Below, in pieces: positions 8,242 through 16,654 of a stretch of DNA of 64,000 nt (its first letter is position 1; every line of letters starts with the position of its first letter). This DNA comes from Paenibacillus bouchesdurhonensis (GTDB taxonomy: Bacteria; Bacillota; Bacilli; Paenibacillales; Paenibacillaceae). Made by a program: the position numbers and the translations under genes. The notes under the pieces are model-generated. The model saw nothing but the letters and a program-made list of their open reading frames with translations. It was not told the origin of the DNA and did not search any database. The DNA lies in NCBI RefSeq assembly GCF_900155685.1, contig NZ_LT732548.1:1341474-1405473 (forward strand), given 5' to 3'.

Positions 8242-8427
8242 AGATTAGATGGAATTTTGGTATTAAAAATATGCAATCTAGTGCAAGGTGTATGATTAAC
8301 TGGATTTTGTGTCATTAATTCAAGGGTTTTAAGCTGGACAATGTTATTGAAATGATTTAAATACATGGAATCCAACTAACTCTTCAGATTGCTCTATTAC
8401 CCTAAAACTAAGTACAGAGAATCCAGT
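8242..8427. repeat. Degenerate relative of dispersed repeat module B
   Basis: AGATTAGATGGAATTT at the left matches GGATTAGATGGAATTT at 51395-51410, and ATACATGGAATCCAACTAAC at 8361 matches the RTACATGAATYCCATCTAAT-type block of the copies at 44.3 and 51.4 kb. Similarity is patchy and I rate it lower than the other copies. Confidence 0.4.
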
Positions 8428-8477
8428 AAAACCGAATAAGGATACAGGGCTTCGCCTACGGGGCATCATTCATTGTT

Positions 8478-8509
8478 TATCATCTATCATCTATCATCTA
8501 TCGATCATC
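8478..8509. repeat. Short heptanucleotide tandem repeat
   Basis: TATCATC is repeated three times without error and then continues as TATCGATCATC. It lies in non-coding DNA and is too short and too regular to be a CRISPR array. Confidence 0.7.
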
Positions 8510-8705
8510 ACCTACCACCTATAGTTATCAAATATTGACTCTCACCTCTCTCTCATCGGTTAATAGAAATTGGCTAACTGGTATTTGCGATAAGCAGTGA
8601 AATAGTCGTCAATCACCGCGTTATTATCGGCGTGCGTACTGCTCCCTGTGCGCATGGTGCCGATGGGGGCATGCTGCAGCGCAGCGCTATTTAATCTTTT
8701 TTGAT

Positions 8706-8723
8706 TTGTGACTAAAATCACAA
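8706..8723. promoter_or_regulatory. Perfect Fnr/CRP-type palindrome
   Basis: TTGTGACTAAAATCACAA has perfect 6-bp arms (TTGTGA-N6-TCACAA). It agrees with the B. subtilis Fnr recognition sequence TGTGA-N6-TCACA. It is centred about 75 bp before the V4R start, a typical activator distance from a promoter. Next to a nitrate-respiration island, regulation by an Fnr-type oxygen sensor is the natural reading; a different CRP-family protein would recognise a similar site. Confidence 0.75.
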
Positions 8724-8789
8724 GGGAGAAAAATGAATGCCCTACAATAAGGGTAAGAGTTATTGCAAATGAAGAAACGAGGTGCTTGT

Positions 8790-9254
8790 ATGGGGGGCGT
8801 GAATACTTTGCAGGAATTCTCTTTTGACGATATGAAGAAAATTTCAAGGACAGCATTGGGAAACACGGTGCCGATCGAGCTTTATCGAGCTATTCGACTC
8901 ATCGGCATGTACCAAGGCCTTCCGATGAAAGGGAGGGGAACAACATTGACGGTTGGGCGGAAAATTGGCGAAAGCCTGCCCGTGCAGTCCGTGCAAGAAC
9001 TGCTTGATTTATTCCGCGAGCTGAAGGTGGGAGATCCTCAGATCGTCCTGGAAGAAAATAATAAGCTTCATATTGCGGTGAATGATTGCTTTTGCGTAGG
9101 ACTGCCTGAGATCGAAGGGAATCTGGTTTGCGACTTGGAAGGTGCCATTATGGAGGGAGCGCTTAGCAAAATGATGGACAAAAGAGTGTCTGTCAGGGAA
9201 ATCAAGTGCAATGTCAATGGCGATGATTGCTGCGAGTATGAGGTGCGACTCTAG
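8790..9254 (+). CDS. V4R domain protein
   Basis: The ATG at 8790 follows GAGGTG at good spacing and gives 154 residues. The C-terminal half fits the V4R (4-vinyl reductase) fold: LVCDLEGAIMEGALSKMM, then VSVREIKCNVNGDDCCEYEV, the usual E-x-x-C-x3-G-x2-C-x-Y/F-x-V ending with potential metal-binding cysteines. V4R domains bind small molecules or metals in sensors, bacteriochlorophyll enzymes and methanogen proteins. A stand-alone form like this has no assigned role. It sits behind an Fnr-type box and 62 bp before a cupin, so an anaerobic, possibly ligand-binding function is inferred. Confidence 0.75.
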   Translation: MGGVNTLQEFSFDDMKKISRTALGNTVPIELYRAIRLIGMYQGLPMKGRGTTLTVGRKIGESLPVQSVQELLDLFRELKVGDPQIVLEENNKLHIAVNDCFCVGLPEIEGNLVCDLEGAIMEGALSKMMDKRVSVREIKCNVNGDDCCEYEVRL

Positions 9255-9316
9255 ACTCTAGAGATGGTACAAGCAGCGCTTAATACAGCTTCATTATTAT
9301 AAGGAGGATGATCAGG

Positions 9317-9655
9317 ATGGAGAAGAAAAATCTTGCTCAGTATCAAGAATATGTGGACAACAAATTTACAAAGCGCATTGTCTTTAAGGAAGAGGAAAAT
9401 GTTATTTTCGTATTGAACTTTGCTCCAGGGGCGGAGCTGCCGACACATAAGCATCCTGGTGCAAATGTATATATATTGGTTCTTGAAGGCGCTGGTGAAG
9501 TAACGTCTAACGGACAGCCATCGGCTGTTGCCAAAGGGGACGTTCTTCATATTACCGGGGACGAGGATTTCTCTTATCGCGGCGGGGAGTCAAATTCCAG
9601 CCTGTACGTTGTATTGACGAAGACTCCCAACGAAAACTACGCCAAGAACGTTTAA
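9317..9655 (+). CDS. Small cupin-domain protein
   Basis: A 112-residue single-domain cupin. The start at 9317 has AAGGAGG nine bases upstream; ATG 9308 touches the ribosome binding site and is rejected. Cupin motif 1 is PGAELPTHKHPGANVYILVLEG-like, with G-x5-H-x-H-x3-N in place of the usual second Glu ligand region, and motif 2 contains GDVLHITGDEDF. Small cupins bind a metal and act as dioxygenases, isomerases or storage/sensor proteins. It follows the V4R gene by 62 bp in the same orientation and probably shares its Fnr-type promoter. Substrate unknown. Confidence 0.85.
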   Translation: MEKKNLAQYQEYVDNKFTKRIVFKEEENVIFVLNFAPGAELPTHKHPGANVYILVLEGAGEVTSNGQPSAVAKGDVLHITGDEDFSYRGGESNSSLYVVLTKTPNENYAKNV

Positions 9656-9710
9656 GGCCAGTGCCGAGCCGAACGACTTGAACTTATGTTGATAGAGCTG
9701 ATTTCAAAAA

Positions 9711-9757
9711 AAATGGTGAACAAGGATTCTTCCTTTGTTCACCATTTTTTATTTTTT
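9711..9757. terminator. Bidirectional terminator between cupin and modB
   Basis: AAATGGTGAACAA at 9711-9723 pairs perfectly with TTGTTCACCATTT at 9735-9747. An A-run lies on the left and a T-run on the right, so it can terminate both the cupin transcript and the convergent modAB transcript. Confidence 0.92.
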
Positions 9758-10416
9758 TGCCTAGTAAACAGCAGCATCAGGAAGGAAATGAAAATGATCG
9801 TAATGGTCCAGGCCCAGGCTAAATTGGTATTCCCAGAATCTACCGCGACGTAGATTGCGGTGGGAAGCGTCTGGGTTTTGCCTGGAATATTGCCAGCGAA
9901 CATGACGGTAGCTCCAAATTCCCCCAGTCCCCGGGCAAATCCAAGGATATAGGCCGTAATCAGGGATGGACTGCTAAGCGGCAGAGTGATATAGCGGAAT
10001 ACTTGCCATTCATTGGCCCCGCTCGATCGCCCCGCATCCTCTAGTTCTTGCTCTATCGAGGCGAACGCAGATTTCATCGTCTGGTAGACAAGCGGAAATG
10101 AGACGACAACGGAGGCGATGACCGCCGCCCACCAAGAAAATACGAGCGGTGAGGAGAAGAGCCATTCGACAAAACGGCCGACCCCGCTCCTTCTGCCCAG
10201 AAGGACAAGCAGCAAAAAGCCTATAACCGTAGGAGGCAGAACAAGTGGCAGCATAAGTACAGTCTCAAGTAAAATTTTTCCCTTCCATGGCCGACTGGCC
10301 ATCCAGCGGGCTATGACTGTGCCGAGAATCGTGGCTAGCACACTGGACAGTAGGGCGACTTGCAGGGATAGGCGGATAGGCTGCCAAAATTCATGCCAAG
10401 GCAGTTGCATGCTCAT
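9739..10416 (-). CDS. modB: Molybdate ABC transporter permease ModB
   Basis: A 225-residue integral membrane protein with about five hydrophobic segments and the ABC-permease EAA-type loop, here EDAGRSSGANEWQVFRYITLP, ending in the LGFARGLGEFGATVMFAGN region that is characteristic of molybdate/tungstate permeases. It forms the membrane channel for molybdate delivered by ModA. Its start overlaps the modA stop by four bases (ATGA type), so the genes are coupled. No modC ATPase gene follows; the transcript runs straight into a terminator. Molybdenum is needed by the NarG cofactor encoded next door. Confidence 0.95.
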   Translation of the reverse strand: MSMQLPWHEFWQPIRLSLQVALLSSVLATILGTVIARWMASRPWKGKILLETVLMLPLVLPPTVIGFLLLVLLGRRSGVGRFVEWLFSSPLVFSWWAAVIASVVVSFPLVYQTMKSAFASIEQELEDAGRSSGANEWQVFRYITLPLSSPSLITAYILGFARGLGEFGATVMFAGNIPGKTQTLPTAIYVAVDSGNTNLAWAWTITIIFISFLMLLFTRQKNKKW

Positions 10417-11195
10417 AAGTTCTGAGCGGGAGTGAAGCCGTATTTAACAAAAACATCCAGTGCGTCTTTGGATTGAAGATAGTTATACAGCTCCGCCGCT
10501 TCCTTGTTATGCTTCGTAGACTTAATGACGCCGATTGGATACTCGACAGGAGTATAGGTCGCGGGATCAACGGGAAAGGCGATCTTTACCTTTGTAGAGG
10601 TCAGCGCGTCAGACTGGTAGACAAAACCTGCATCCGCATTGCCGGTCTCTACATATTGCAGAACCTGCCGAACATCCTTGGCTTGAACGACCTTAGGCTG
10701 GAGGATGTCCCATAGCCCGGCGAACGTCAAAGCTTCTTTGGCATAGCTCCCGGCTGGAACGCTTTCTGGAATTCCTACTGCGATCATTTTAATCTGAGTG
10801 TCGTTCAAATCTTCCAGCCGCTGAATCTCTTCTGATTGGTCATCAGGTATGATAACGACAAGTTTATTCGTCAGCAGACTTATGTGCTGCTCAGCATCGA
10901 TGATGTCTTGATCTAGAAGGAGATCCATATTTTTAGCTGCTGCCGAGAGAAATAAATCAACAGGCGCTCCTTGCTCGATTTGTGTCTGCAAGGCGCCGGA
11001 GCCTCCAAAATTAAATGAGAGCTTAACGGCAGGATGCTGTGCTTCATAGGAGGCTTGGATATCTTTCATAGCGTCGGTAAGGCTTGCTGCCGCTGAAATG
11101 GTTAGCTCCACCTGTTCTTTGGGGACAGCATTGCAGCCGGTAAATATAAGGGACATGAATAGGAATAGGGCGGGAAAGGTACGCAGGTTTTTCAT
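10413..11195 (-). CDS. modA: Molybdate-binding lipoprotein ModA
   Basis: From the ATG at 11195 (AAAGGAAG upstream) the product has 260 residues. It has a lipoprotein signal peptide with lipobox IFTGC, so it should be anchored to the outer face of the membrane. The mature part starts with the ModA pattern LTISAAASLTDAMKDI, FNFGGSGALQTQIEQGAPVDLFLSA-type binding segments and GIPESVPAGSYAKEAL, whose Ser/Thr/Tyr residues contact the oxyanion. It captures molybdate (or tungstate) for ModB. Divergent from narG; the 262-bp gap holds NreC-like boxes that could also influence modAB. Confidence 0.95.
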   Translation of the reverse strand: MKNLRTFPALFLFMSLIFTGCNAVPKEQVELTISAAASLTDAMKDIQASYEAQHPAVKLSFNFGGSGALQTQIEQGAPVDLFLSAAAKNMDLLLDQDIIDAEQHISLLTNKLVVIIPDDQSEEIQRLEDLNDTQIKMIAVGIPESVPAGSYAKEALTFAGLWDILQPKVVQAKDVRQVLQYVETGNADAGFVYQSDALTSTKVKIAFPVDPATYTPVEYPIGVIKSTKHNKEAAELYNYLQSKDALDVFVKYGFTPAQNL

Positions 11196-11317
11196 ACATA
11201 CGGACTTCCTTTCAAGATAAGATTCAGTTTCGTTGGACGTTTCGCGTTTCATTATAAGTGGATGCCGACCGGGAAGTAAACCCTGTTTGCCTCCGAGAAG
11301 GCGATTCCTGAAAGAAA

Positions 11318-11354
11318 GAGGGATTTCCCCGAAACGATATTAGGACTTCCCCTT
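11318..11354 (+). promoter_or_regulatory. Two NreC-like boxes upstream of narG
   Basis: GAGGG-ATTT-CCCCG (11318-11331) and TAGGA-CTTC-CCCTT (11341-11354) resemble the staphylococcal NreC site TAGGG-N4-CCCTA; seven to eight of ten defined positions agree. The boxes are 23 bp apart, about two helical turns. A candidate -10 element CATAAT starts at 11379. The same arrangement occurs before the nitrate transporter at 20157-20192. Confidence 0.65.
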
Positions 11355-11457
11355 ATAGGAATGAGAAGAGCTCCCTCTCATAATTAACATATAAGAATAG
11401 ACAAATTATTGATTCCCGTCATATCTTTGTCATTCGGCAGAAGGAGTGATTCGTCCA

Positions 11458-14400
11458 GTGAAACGGAAATTCGGGCTCAGATTTTTTAAGCCGACAGAAA
11501 GCTACTCTGATAATTGGTCGATTCTTGAAGAGAAGGATCGTACTTGGGAGAATATGTACCGCGGGCGTTGGGCGCATGACAAGGTTGTTCGCACGACGCA
11601 TGGTGTCAATTGCACCGGCTCTTGCAGCTGGAAGGTATTCGTGAAGAATGGAATCATTACCTGGGAAAACCAGCAGATCGACTATCCGTCATGCGGCCCG
11701 GATATGCCAGAGTTTGAACCGCGCGGCTGCCCGCGCGGCGCTTCATTTTCGTGGTATGAATACAGTCCGCTGCGGGTGAAGTATCCATATATGCGGGGCC
11801 GTCTGTTGAGAATGTGGAAGCAAGCCCTAGAGGACACGACCGATCCAATAGCGGCTTGGGCAAGCATTGTGGAAAATCCGGAAAAGGCGAGATCCTACAA
11901 GCAGGCCAGAGGAAAAGGGGGGCATGTCCGCGTATCCTGGGAGGTTGCAACGCAGTTGATTGCGGCACAGCTCATTTATACGATCCGCAAGTACGGCCCG
12001 GATCGGATTGCCGGCTTCACGCCGATTCCGGCGATGTCGATGATCAGCTACGCATCGGGCGCCCGGTTCATCTCTCTATTGGGCGGCGAAATGCTTAGCT
12101 TCTATGATTGGTATGCCGATCTTCCGCCCGCCTCGCCGCAAATATGGGGCGAGCAGACAGATGTACCGGAATCCAGCGATTGGTACAACTCAGGCTACCT
12201 GATTATGTGGGGCTCTAACGTACCGCTTACGCGTACACCCGATGCCCATTTTATGACCGAGGTTCGATATAAAGGCACGAAAGTGGTGTCGGTTGCGCCG
12301 GACTATGCCGAAAACGTCAAGTTCGCAGACAACTGGCTGGCGCCGAATCCGGGGACGGATGCGGCGATTGCCCAAGCGATGACCCATGTTATTTTGAGTG
12401 AGTTCTATCATGAGCGTCAGGAGCCGATGTTCCTTAACTATGCCAAGCAATATACAGACATGCCGTTCCTTATTCTTCTGGATCCGCATGAAGGCAGCTA
12501 CAAAGCAGGGCGCTTCTTGCGGGCCAGTGATTTAGGGGACGCATCAGAGCATGCGGAGTGGAAGCCGGTTATACTCGACGAAGCCACAAATGAGATTACG
12601 GTTCCCAATGGAACAATGGGGCAGCGGTGGGAAAAGGACAAGAAGTGGAATCTGATCCTGGAGCGCGAAGACGGTACGAAGATCATGCCGGCGCTGTCCG
12701 TGGAAGCCCACAGCGCACAGTGGGAAGAAATGGTGTTCCCGTTCTTTGATCATACCGGAAACGGAACCTTCAAGCGTCTGATTCCAGCCCAAAAAATCCA
12801 ACTGGCTGATGGCACAGAACGTCTAGCTGTTACTGTATATGACTTAATGCTGAGCCAATATGGCGTACGACGCAGTGGAAGCAAGCATGAAGCGGCTGGA
12901 TATGATGACGCATCAACGCATTATACCCCCGCATGGCAGGAAGCTATTACGGGCGTCAAGCCTTCCATCGTCATTCAAATTGCTCGTGAATTTGCCCAGA
13001 ATTCATTGGATACCGGGGGACGCTCCATGATTATTATGGGGGCCGGGATTAATCATTGGTTTAACAGTGATACGATTTATCGTTCCATTCTGAACCTAGT
13101 CATCTTGACGGCATCGCAGGGTGTGAACGGCGGCGGCTGGGCGCATTATGTAGGACAGGAGAAATGCCGTCCGATCGAAGGCTGGTCCGCGATTTCCTTT
13201 GCCAGGGACTGGCAGGGCGCCTCGCGTCAGCAGAATGCCACGTCGTTCTTCTATTTTGCAACAGATCAATGGAAATACGAGGAGACGGGTACGAATTCGC
13301 TGAAATCGCCCACCGGGGGAGAGGTTCGGTACGAACATCCCGCGGACTACAACGTGCTTGCTGCTCGCTTGGGCTGGCTGCCGTCCTATCCGCAGTTTAA
13401 CAAGAGCAGCCTCGCCTTTGCTGAAGAATCCGCCCGGCAAGGAAAAACAGATAACGACAGCATTATTAAGCAGGCATTGGAGCAGGTCGTATCCGGAGAA
13501 ACCAAGTTTGCTGTTGAAGATCCGGATGCACCGGAGAATTTCCCGCGCACCTTATTTGTGTGGCGCTCGAATCTGATATCGAGCTCCGCCAAGGGGCAGG
13601 AGTATTTCATGAAGCACTTGCTCGGTGCTGCGGATGGGCTGTTGTCTACGCCGAATGAGGAGGAGAAGCCTGAGGAAATTACGTGGCGCGAAGATGTCGA
13701 AGGAAAGCTTGATCTTCTAGTTGCGTTGGACTTCCGGATGACATCGACGCCAATGTATGCCGATATCGTATTGCCTGCCGCGACCTGGTATGAGAAGACA
13801 GACTTGTCTTCTACGGATATGCATCCGTTCGTGCATCCGTTCAACCCGGCGGTCGATCCTTTGTGGGAATCCCGTTCGGACTGGGATATTTACCGGACGA
13901 TTGCGAAAGATTTCTCGGACATGGCGAAGAAGCATCTCCCCGGCGTATATAAGGATGTCGTGACTACACCGCTTGCCCATGATTCCGTGAATGAAATCGC
14001 CCAGCCTTACGGAGTTATCAAGGATTGGCATAAGGGTGAAGCTGAGCCGATTCCTGGCAAGACTATGCCGAATCTGACTATTGTCGAACGCGACTACACG
14101 AAGATTTATGACAAGTATATTACCCTTGGGCCGAATTTGAGCACGGGCAAGGTAGGAGCCCACGGTGTCAGCTTCTCTGTGGCCGAGGAATATGAGGAAT
14201 TGAAGCGCATCAACGGAACTTATCATGACGATTCGATCAAAAATGGGCTGCCGAAGCTCCATACCGCTCGCCACGCCGCAGACGCCATCCTGAATCTATC
14301 GTCCGCGACGAATGGCAGGGTATCCCAGCGCGCATGGGAATCGGCGGAACAGGATACGGGCGTTGCGCTCAAAGATATTTCCGCAGATCGGGCTGCTGAG

Positions 14401-15132
14401 CGAATTACGTTCCAGAGCATTACGGTACAGCCGCGCGAAGTCATTCCAACCCCGGTGTTCAGCGGATCGAATAAAATGGGACGGCGATATTCCCCATTCA
14501 CTACAAATATCGAGCGCCTTGTGCCATTCCGTACGCTTACAGGCAGACAGCACTTCTATATCGATCATGAGTTGTTCCTGCAATTTGGCGAAGCATTGCC
14601 GGTCTATAAGCCGACTCTGCCGCCCATGGTGTTCGGCCCTCGGGACAAGCAAATTGTCGGTGGTACGGATGCGCTTGTACTTCGTTATTTAACGCCGCAT
14701 GGCAAATGGAATATTCACAGCATGTATCAGGATAATCTCCATATGCTGACCTTGTTCCGCGGCGGTCCGACGGTCTGGATCAACGATGAGGATGCGGCTG
14801 ACCACCAGATTCAAGATAATGATTGGCTGGAAGTGTACAACCGCAACGGCGTCGTTACAGCGCGGGCCGTCGTTAGCCATCGGATGCCAAGAGGCACGAT
14901 GTTCATGTATCACGCACAAGATAAGCATATTAACGTGCCGGGCTCCGAGATTACGAAGGAACGCGGCGGAAGCCACAATGCGCCGACGAGAATTCACGTT
15001 AAGCCGACGCAAATGGTAGGCGGATATGCTCAACTCAGCTACGGCTTCAACTATTACGGACCGATTGGGAATCAGCGGGATGTCTATGTTGCGGTTCGTA
15101 AGATGAAGGAGGTTGACTGGCTTGAAGATTAA
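11458..15132 (+). CDS. narG: Respiratory nitrate reductase alpha subunit NarG
   Basis: The GTG at 11458 gives 1224 residues; the earlier GTG at 11446 abuts the AAGGAG site and is unlikely. The N-terminus carries the FS0 iron-sulfur ligands H-x3-C-x3-C (HGVNCTGSC) and the distal Cys in YPSCGPD, followed by EPRGCPRGASFSWY. The segment IMWGSNVPLTRTPD includes the Asp region that ligates molybdenum in NarG enzymes. It reduces nitrate to nitrite at the bis-MGD centre on the cytoplasmic side, receiving electrons through NarH and NarI. The length is normal for the family. First gene of narGHJI, overlapping narH by 11 bases. Confidence 0.98.
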   Translation: MKRKFGLRFFKPTESYSDNWSILEEKDRTWENMYRGRWAHDKVVRTTHGVNCTGSCSWKVFVKNGIITWENQQIDYPSCGPDMPEFEPRGCPRGASFSWYEYSPLRVKYPYMRGRLLRMWKQALEDTTDPIAAWASIVENPEKARSYKQARGKGGHVRVSWEVATQLIAAQLIYTIRKYGPDRIAGFTPIPAMSMISYASGARFISLLGGEMLSFYDWYADLPPASPQIWGEQTDVPESSDWYNSGYLIMWGSNVPLTRTPDAHFMTEVRYKGTKVVSVAPDYAENVKFADNWLAPNPGTDAAIAQAMTHVILSEFYHERQEPMFLNYAKQYTDMPFLILLDPHEGSYKAGRFLRASDLGDASEHAEWKPVILDEATNEITVPNGTMGQRWEKDKKWNLILEREDGTKIMPALSVEAHSAQWEEMVFPFFDHTGNGTFKRLIPAQKIQLADGTERLAVTVYDLMLSQYGVRRSGSKHEAAGYDDASTHYTPAWQEAITGVKPSIVIQIAREFAQNSLDTGGRSMIIMGAGINHWFNSDTIYRSILNLVILTASQGVNGGGWAHYVGQEKCRPIEGWSAISFARDWQGASRQQNATSFFYFATDQWKYEETGTNSLKSPTGGEVRYEHPADYNVLAARLGWLPSYPQFNKSSLAFAEESARQGKTDNDSIIKQALEQVVSGETKFAVEDPDAPENFPRTLFVWRSNLISSSAKGQEYFMKHLLGAADGLLSTPNEEEKPEEITWREDVEGKLDLLVALDFRMTSTPMYADIVLPAATWYEKTDLSSTDMHPFVHPFNPAVDPLWESRSDWDIYRTIAKDFSDMAKKHLPGVYKDVVTTPLAHDSVNEIAQPYGVIKDWHKGEAEPIPGKTMPNLTIVERDYTKIYDKYITLGPNLSTGKVGAHGVSFSVAEEYEELKRINGTYHDDSIKNGLPKLHTARHAADAILNLSSATNGRVSQRAWESAEQDTGVALKDISADRAAERITFQSITVQPREVIPTPVFSGSNKMGRRYSPFTTNIERLVPFRTLTGRQHFYIDHELFLQFGEALPVYKPTLPPMVFGPRDKQIVGGTDALVLRYLTPHGKWNIHSMYQDNLHMLTLFRGGPTVWINDEDAADHQIQDNDWLEVYNRNGVVTARAVVSHRMPRGTMFMYHAQDKHINVPGSEITKERGGSHNAPTRIHVKPTQMVGGYAQLSYGFNYYGPIGNQRDVYVAVRKMKEVDWLED

Positions 15133-16654
15133 AGCACAAATCGCCATGGTCATGAATCTGGATAAATGCATAGGGTGCCATACCTGCAGCGTGACCTGCA
15201 AGAGCACTTGGACAAATCGGCCGGGCGCAGAATATATGTGGTTCAACAACGTCGAGACTAAGCCAGGGATCGGTTATCCAAAGCGCTGGGAGGATCAGGA
15301 GCAATATAAAGGGGGCTGGACGCTGAAGAACGGGAAGCTTGAATTGAAATCCGGGAACAAGCTGTCCAAGATTGCCCTCGGCAAGATCTTCCACAATCCG
15401 GATATGCCTGAGATGAAGGACTACTACGAGCCGTGGAACTACAACTATGAGCACCTTACCAACGCAGGCGAGAAGAAGCACCAGCCGGTAGCCCGTCCGA
15501 AGTCGGTAATTACGGGCGACAATATGGATCTAGAGTGGGGGCCGAACTGGGAGGACGATCTGGCGGGTGCCCATGTGACGGGGCCGAGGGATCCAAACAT
15601 CGAGAAGATCGAAGAAGAGATTAAATTCAATTTCGAGCAGGCCTTTATGATGTATTTGCCGCGTCTTTGCGAGCATTGCCTGAACCCGAGCTGCGTGGCG
15701 TCCTGTCCGTCGGGAGCGATGTACAAGCGCGACGAGGATGGCATCGTACTTGTCGATCAGGAGGCTTGCCGAGGCTGGCGTTATTGTATGACAGGCTGCC
15801 CGTACAAGAAAGTATACTTCAACTGGCAGACGAATAAGGCGGAGAAGTGCACCTTCTGCTTCCCGCGGATCGAAGCCGGGCTTCCGACGGTATGCTCCGA
15901 GACATGCACGGGACGTATCCGCTACCTTGGCGTATTGCTGTATGATGCTGACCGGGTGCAGGAGGCGGCTTCCATGCCGGATGAAAGGGATCTGTATCAG
16001 GCTCAATGCGATTTATTCCTAGACCCGAATGATCCCGCAGTCATCGCGCAGGCCCGTGTAGACGGCATAACGGAGGAGTGGATCGAGGCGGCCCAGAATT
16101 CGCCGGTTTACAAGCTGGCCATTGAGTACAAGCTGGCTTTCCCGCTGCATCCGGAATACCGGACACTGCCGATGGTATGGTACGTACCGCCGCTGAGCCC
16201 GATCATGAATTACTTCGAAGGCAAGGATTCGATTCAGAACCCGGATATGATCTTCCCGGCGATTGAAGAAATGAGAACCCCAATTCAATATTTAGCCAAT
16301 ATGTTAACCGCCGGCGATCCCGAGCCTGTAAAAGAATCGCTGCAGCGTCTGGCGATGATGCGTTCGTATATGAGATCCACACAGACGGGCAAAGCCTTCG
16401 ACGAGGAGCGGCTGAATCGCCTGGGATTAACCGCGCACCAGACCGAGCAAATCTATCGCCTGCTGGCTATTGCCAAATATGAGGATCGATTCGTAATCCC
16501 GACATCCAATAAAGAAACGTATTTGGACACCTATCACGCCCAGGGCTCGGCGGGCTTTGGAATGGATTGCGGAGGCTGTGGAGTTAGCGGATCACCTGGA
16601 ACGAACAATGCGAAAGAAGAAGATCACTTCTATGGGGGAATATGGCGTGATTAA
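15122..16654 (+). CDS. narH: Respiratory nitrate reductase beta subunit NarH
   Basis: TTG at 15122, nine bases after AAGGAGG, gives 510 residues and aligns with the MKIKAQIxMVMNLDKCIGC start of NarH; TTG 15113 is too close to the site. Four cysteine groups bind three [4Fe-4S] and one [3Fe-4S] cluster: CIGCHTCSVTC, CEHCLNPSCVASC, CRGWRYCMTGC (Trp replacing the fourth Cys, as usual for the 3Fe cluster) and CTFC with CSETC. It wires electrons from the NarI haems to NarG. Overlap with narG at the 5' end and with narJ at the 3' end supports tight translational coupling. Confidence 0.98.
   Translation: MKIKAQIAMVMNLDKCIGCHTCSVTCKSTWTNRPGAEYMWFNNVETKPGIGYPKRWEDQEQYKGGWTLKNGKLELKSGNKLSKIALGKIFHNPDMPEMKDYYEPWNYNYEHLTNAGEKKHQPVARPKSVITGDNMDLEWGPNWEDDLAGAHVTGPRDPNIEKIEEEIKFNFEQAFMMYLPRLCEHCLNPSCVASCPSGAMYKRDEDGIVLVDQEACRGWRYCMTGCPYKKVYFNWQTNKAEKCTFCFPRIEAGLPTVCSETCTGRIRYLGVLLYDADRVQEAASMPDERDLYQAQCDLFLDPNDPAVIAQARVDGITEEWIEAAQNSPVYKLAIEYKLAFPLHPEYRTLPMVWYVPPLSPIMNYFEGKDSIQNPDMIFPAIEEMRTPIQYLANMLTAGDPEPVKESLQRLAMMRSYMRSTQTGKAFDEERLNRLGLTAHQTEQIYRLLAIAKYEDRFVIPTSNKETYLDTYHAQGSAGFGMDCGGCGVSGSPGTNNAKEEDHFYGGIWRD

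Larger units (their letters stand above)
8072..8789. other. 718-bp intergenic region with degraded repeat, heptamer array and Fnr-type box
   Basis: No credible gene is present. Positions 8242-8427 resemble module B of the dispersed repeat (AGATTAGATGGAATTT and ATACATGGAATCCAAC landmarks). Positions 8478-8498 are three exact copies of TATCATC followed by a partial fourth. The right end carries the Fnr-type palindrome at 8706-8723 that precedes the V4R gene. Confidence 0.6.

Noticed and set aside
8478-8509. CRISPR array
   Set aside because: The repeat is only seven bases with no spacers; it is a simple tandem repeat in non-coding DNA.
11446-11457. GTG 11446 as the narG start
   Set aside because: It overlaps the AAGGAG ribosome binding site; GTG 11458 has acceptable spacing and fits the family N-terminus.
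13717-14274. Long minus-strand frame inside narG
   Set aside because: It lies fully within narG, has no ribosome binding site or recognisable protein features, and is a codon-bias shadow.
15113-15121. TTG 15113 as the narH start
   Set aside because: It directly touches AAGGAGG; TTG 15122 has nine-base spacing and gives the conserved MKIKAQI start.
16557-16631. N-terminal extension of NarJ from 16557
   Set aside because: This part lies in the coding end of narH, has no ribosome binding site and does not resemble NarJ.
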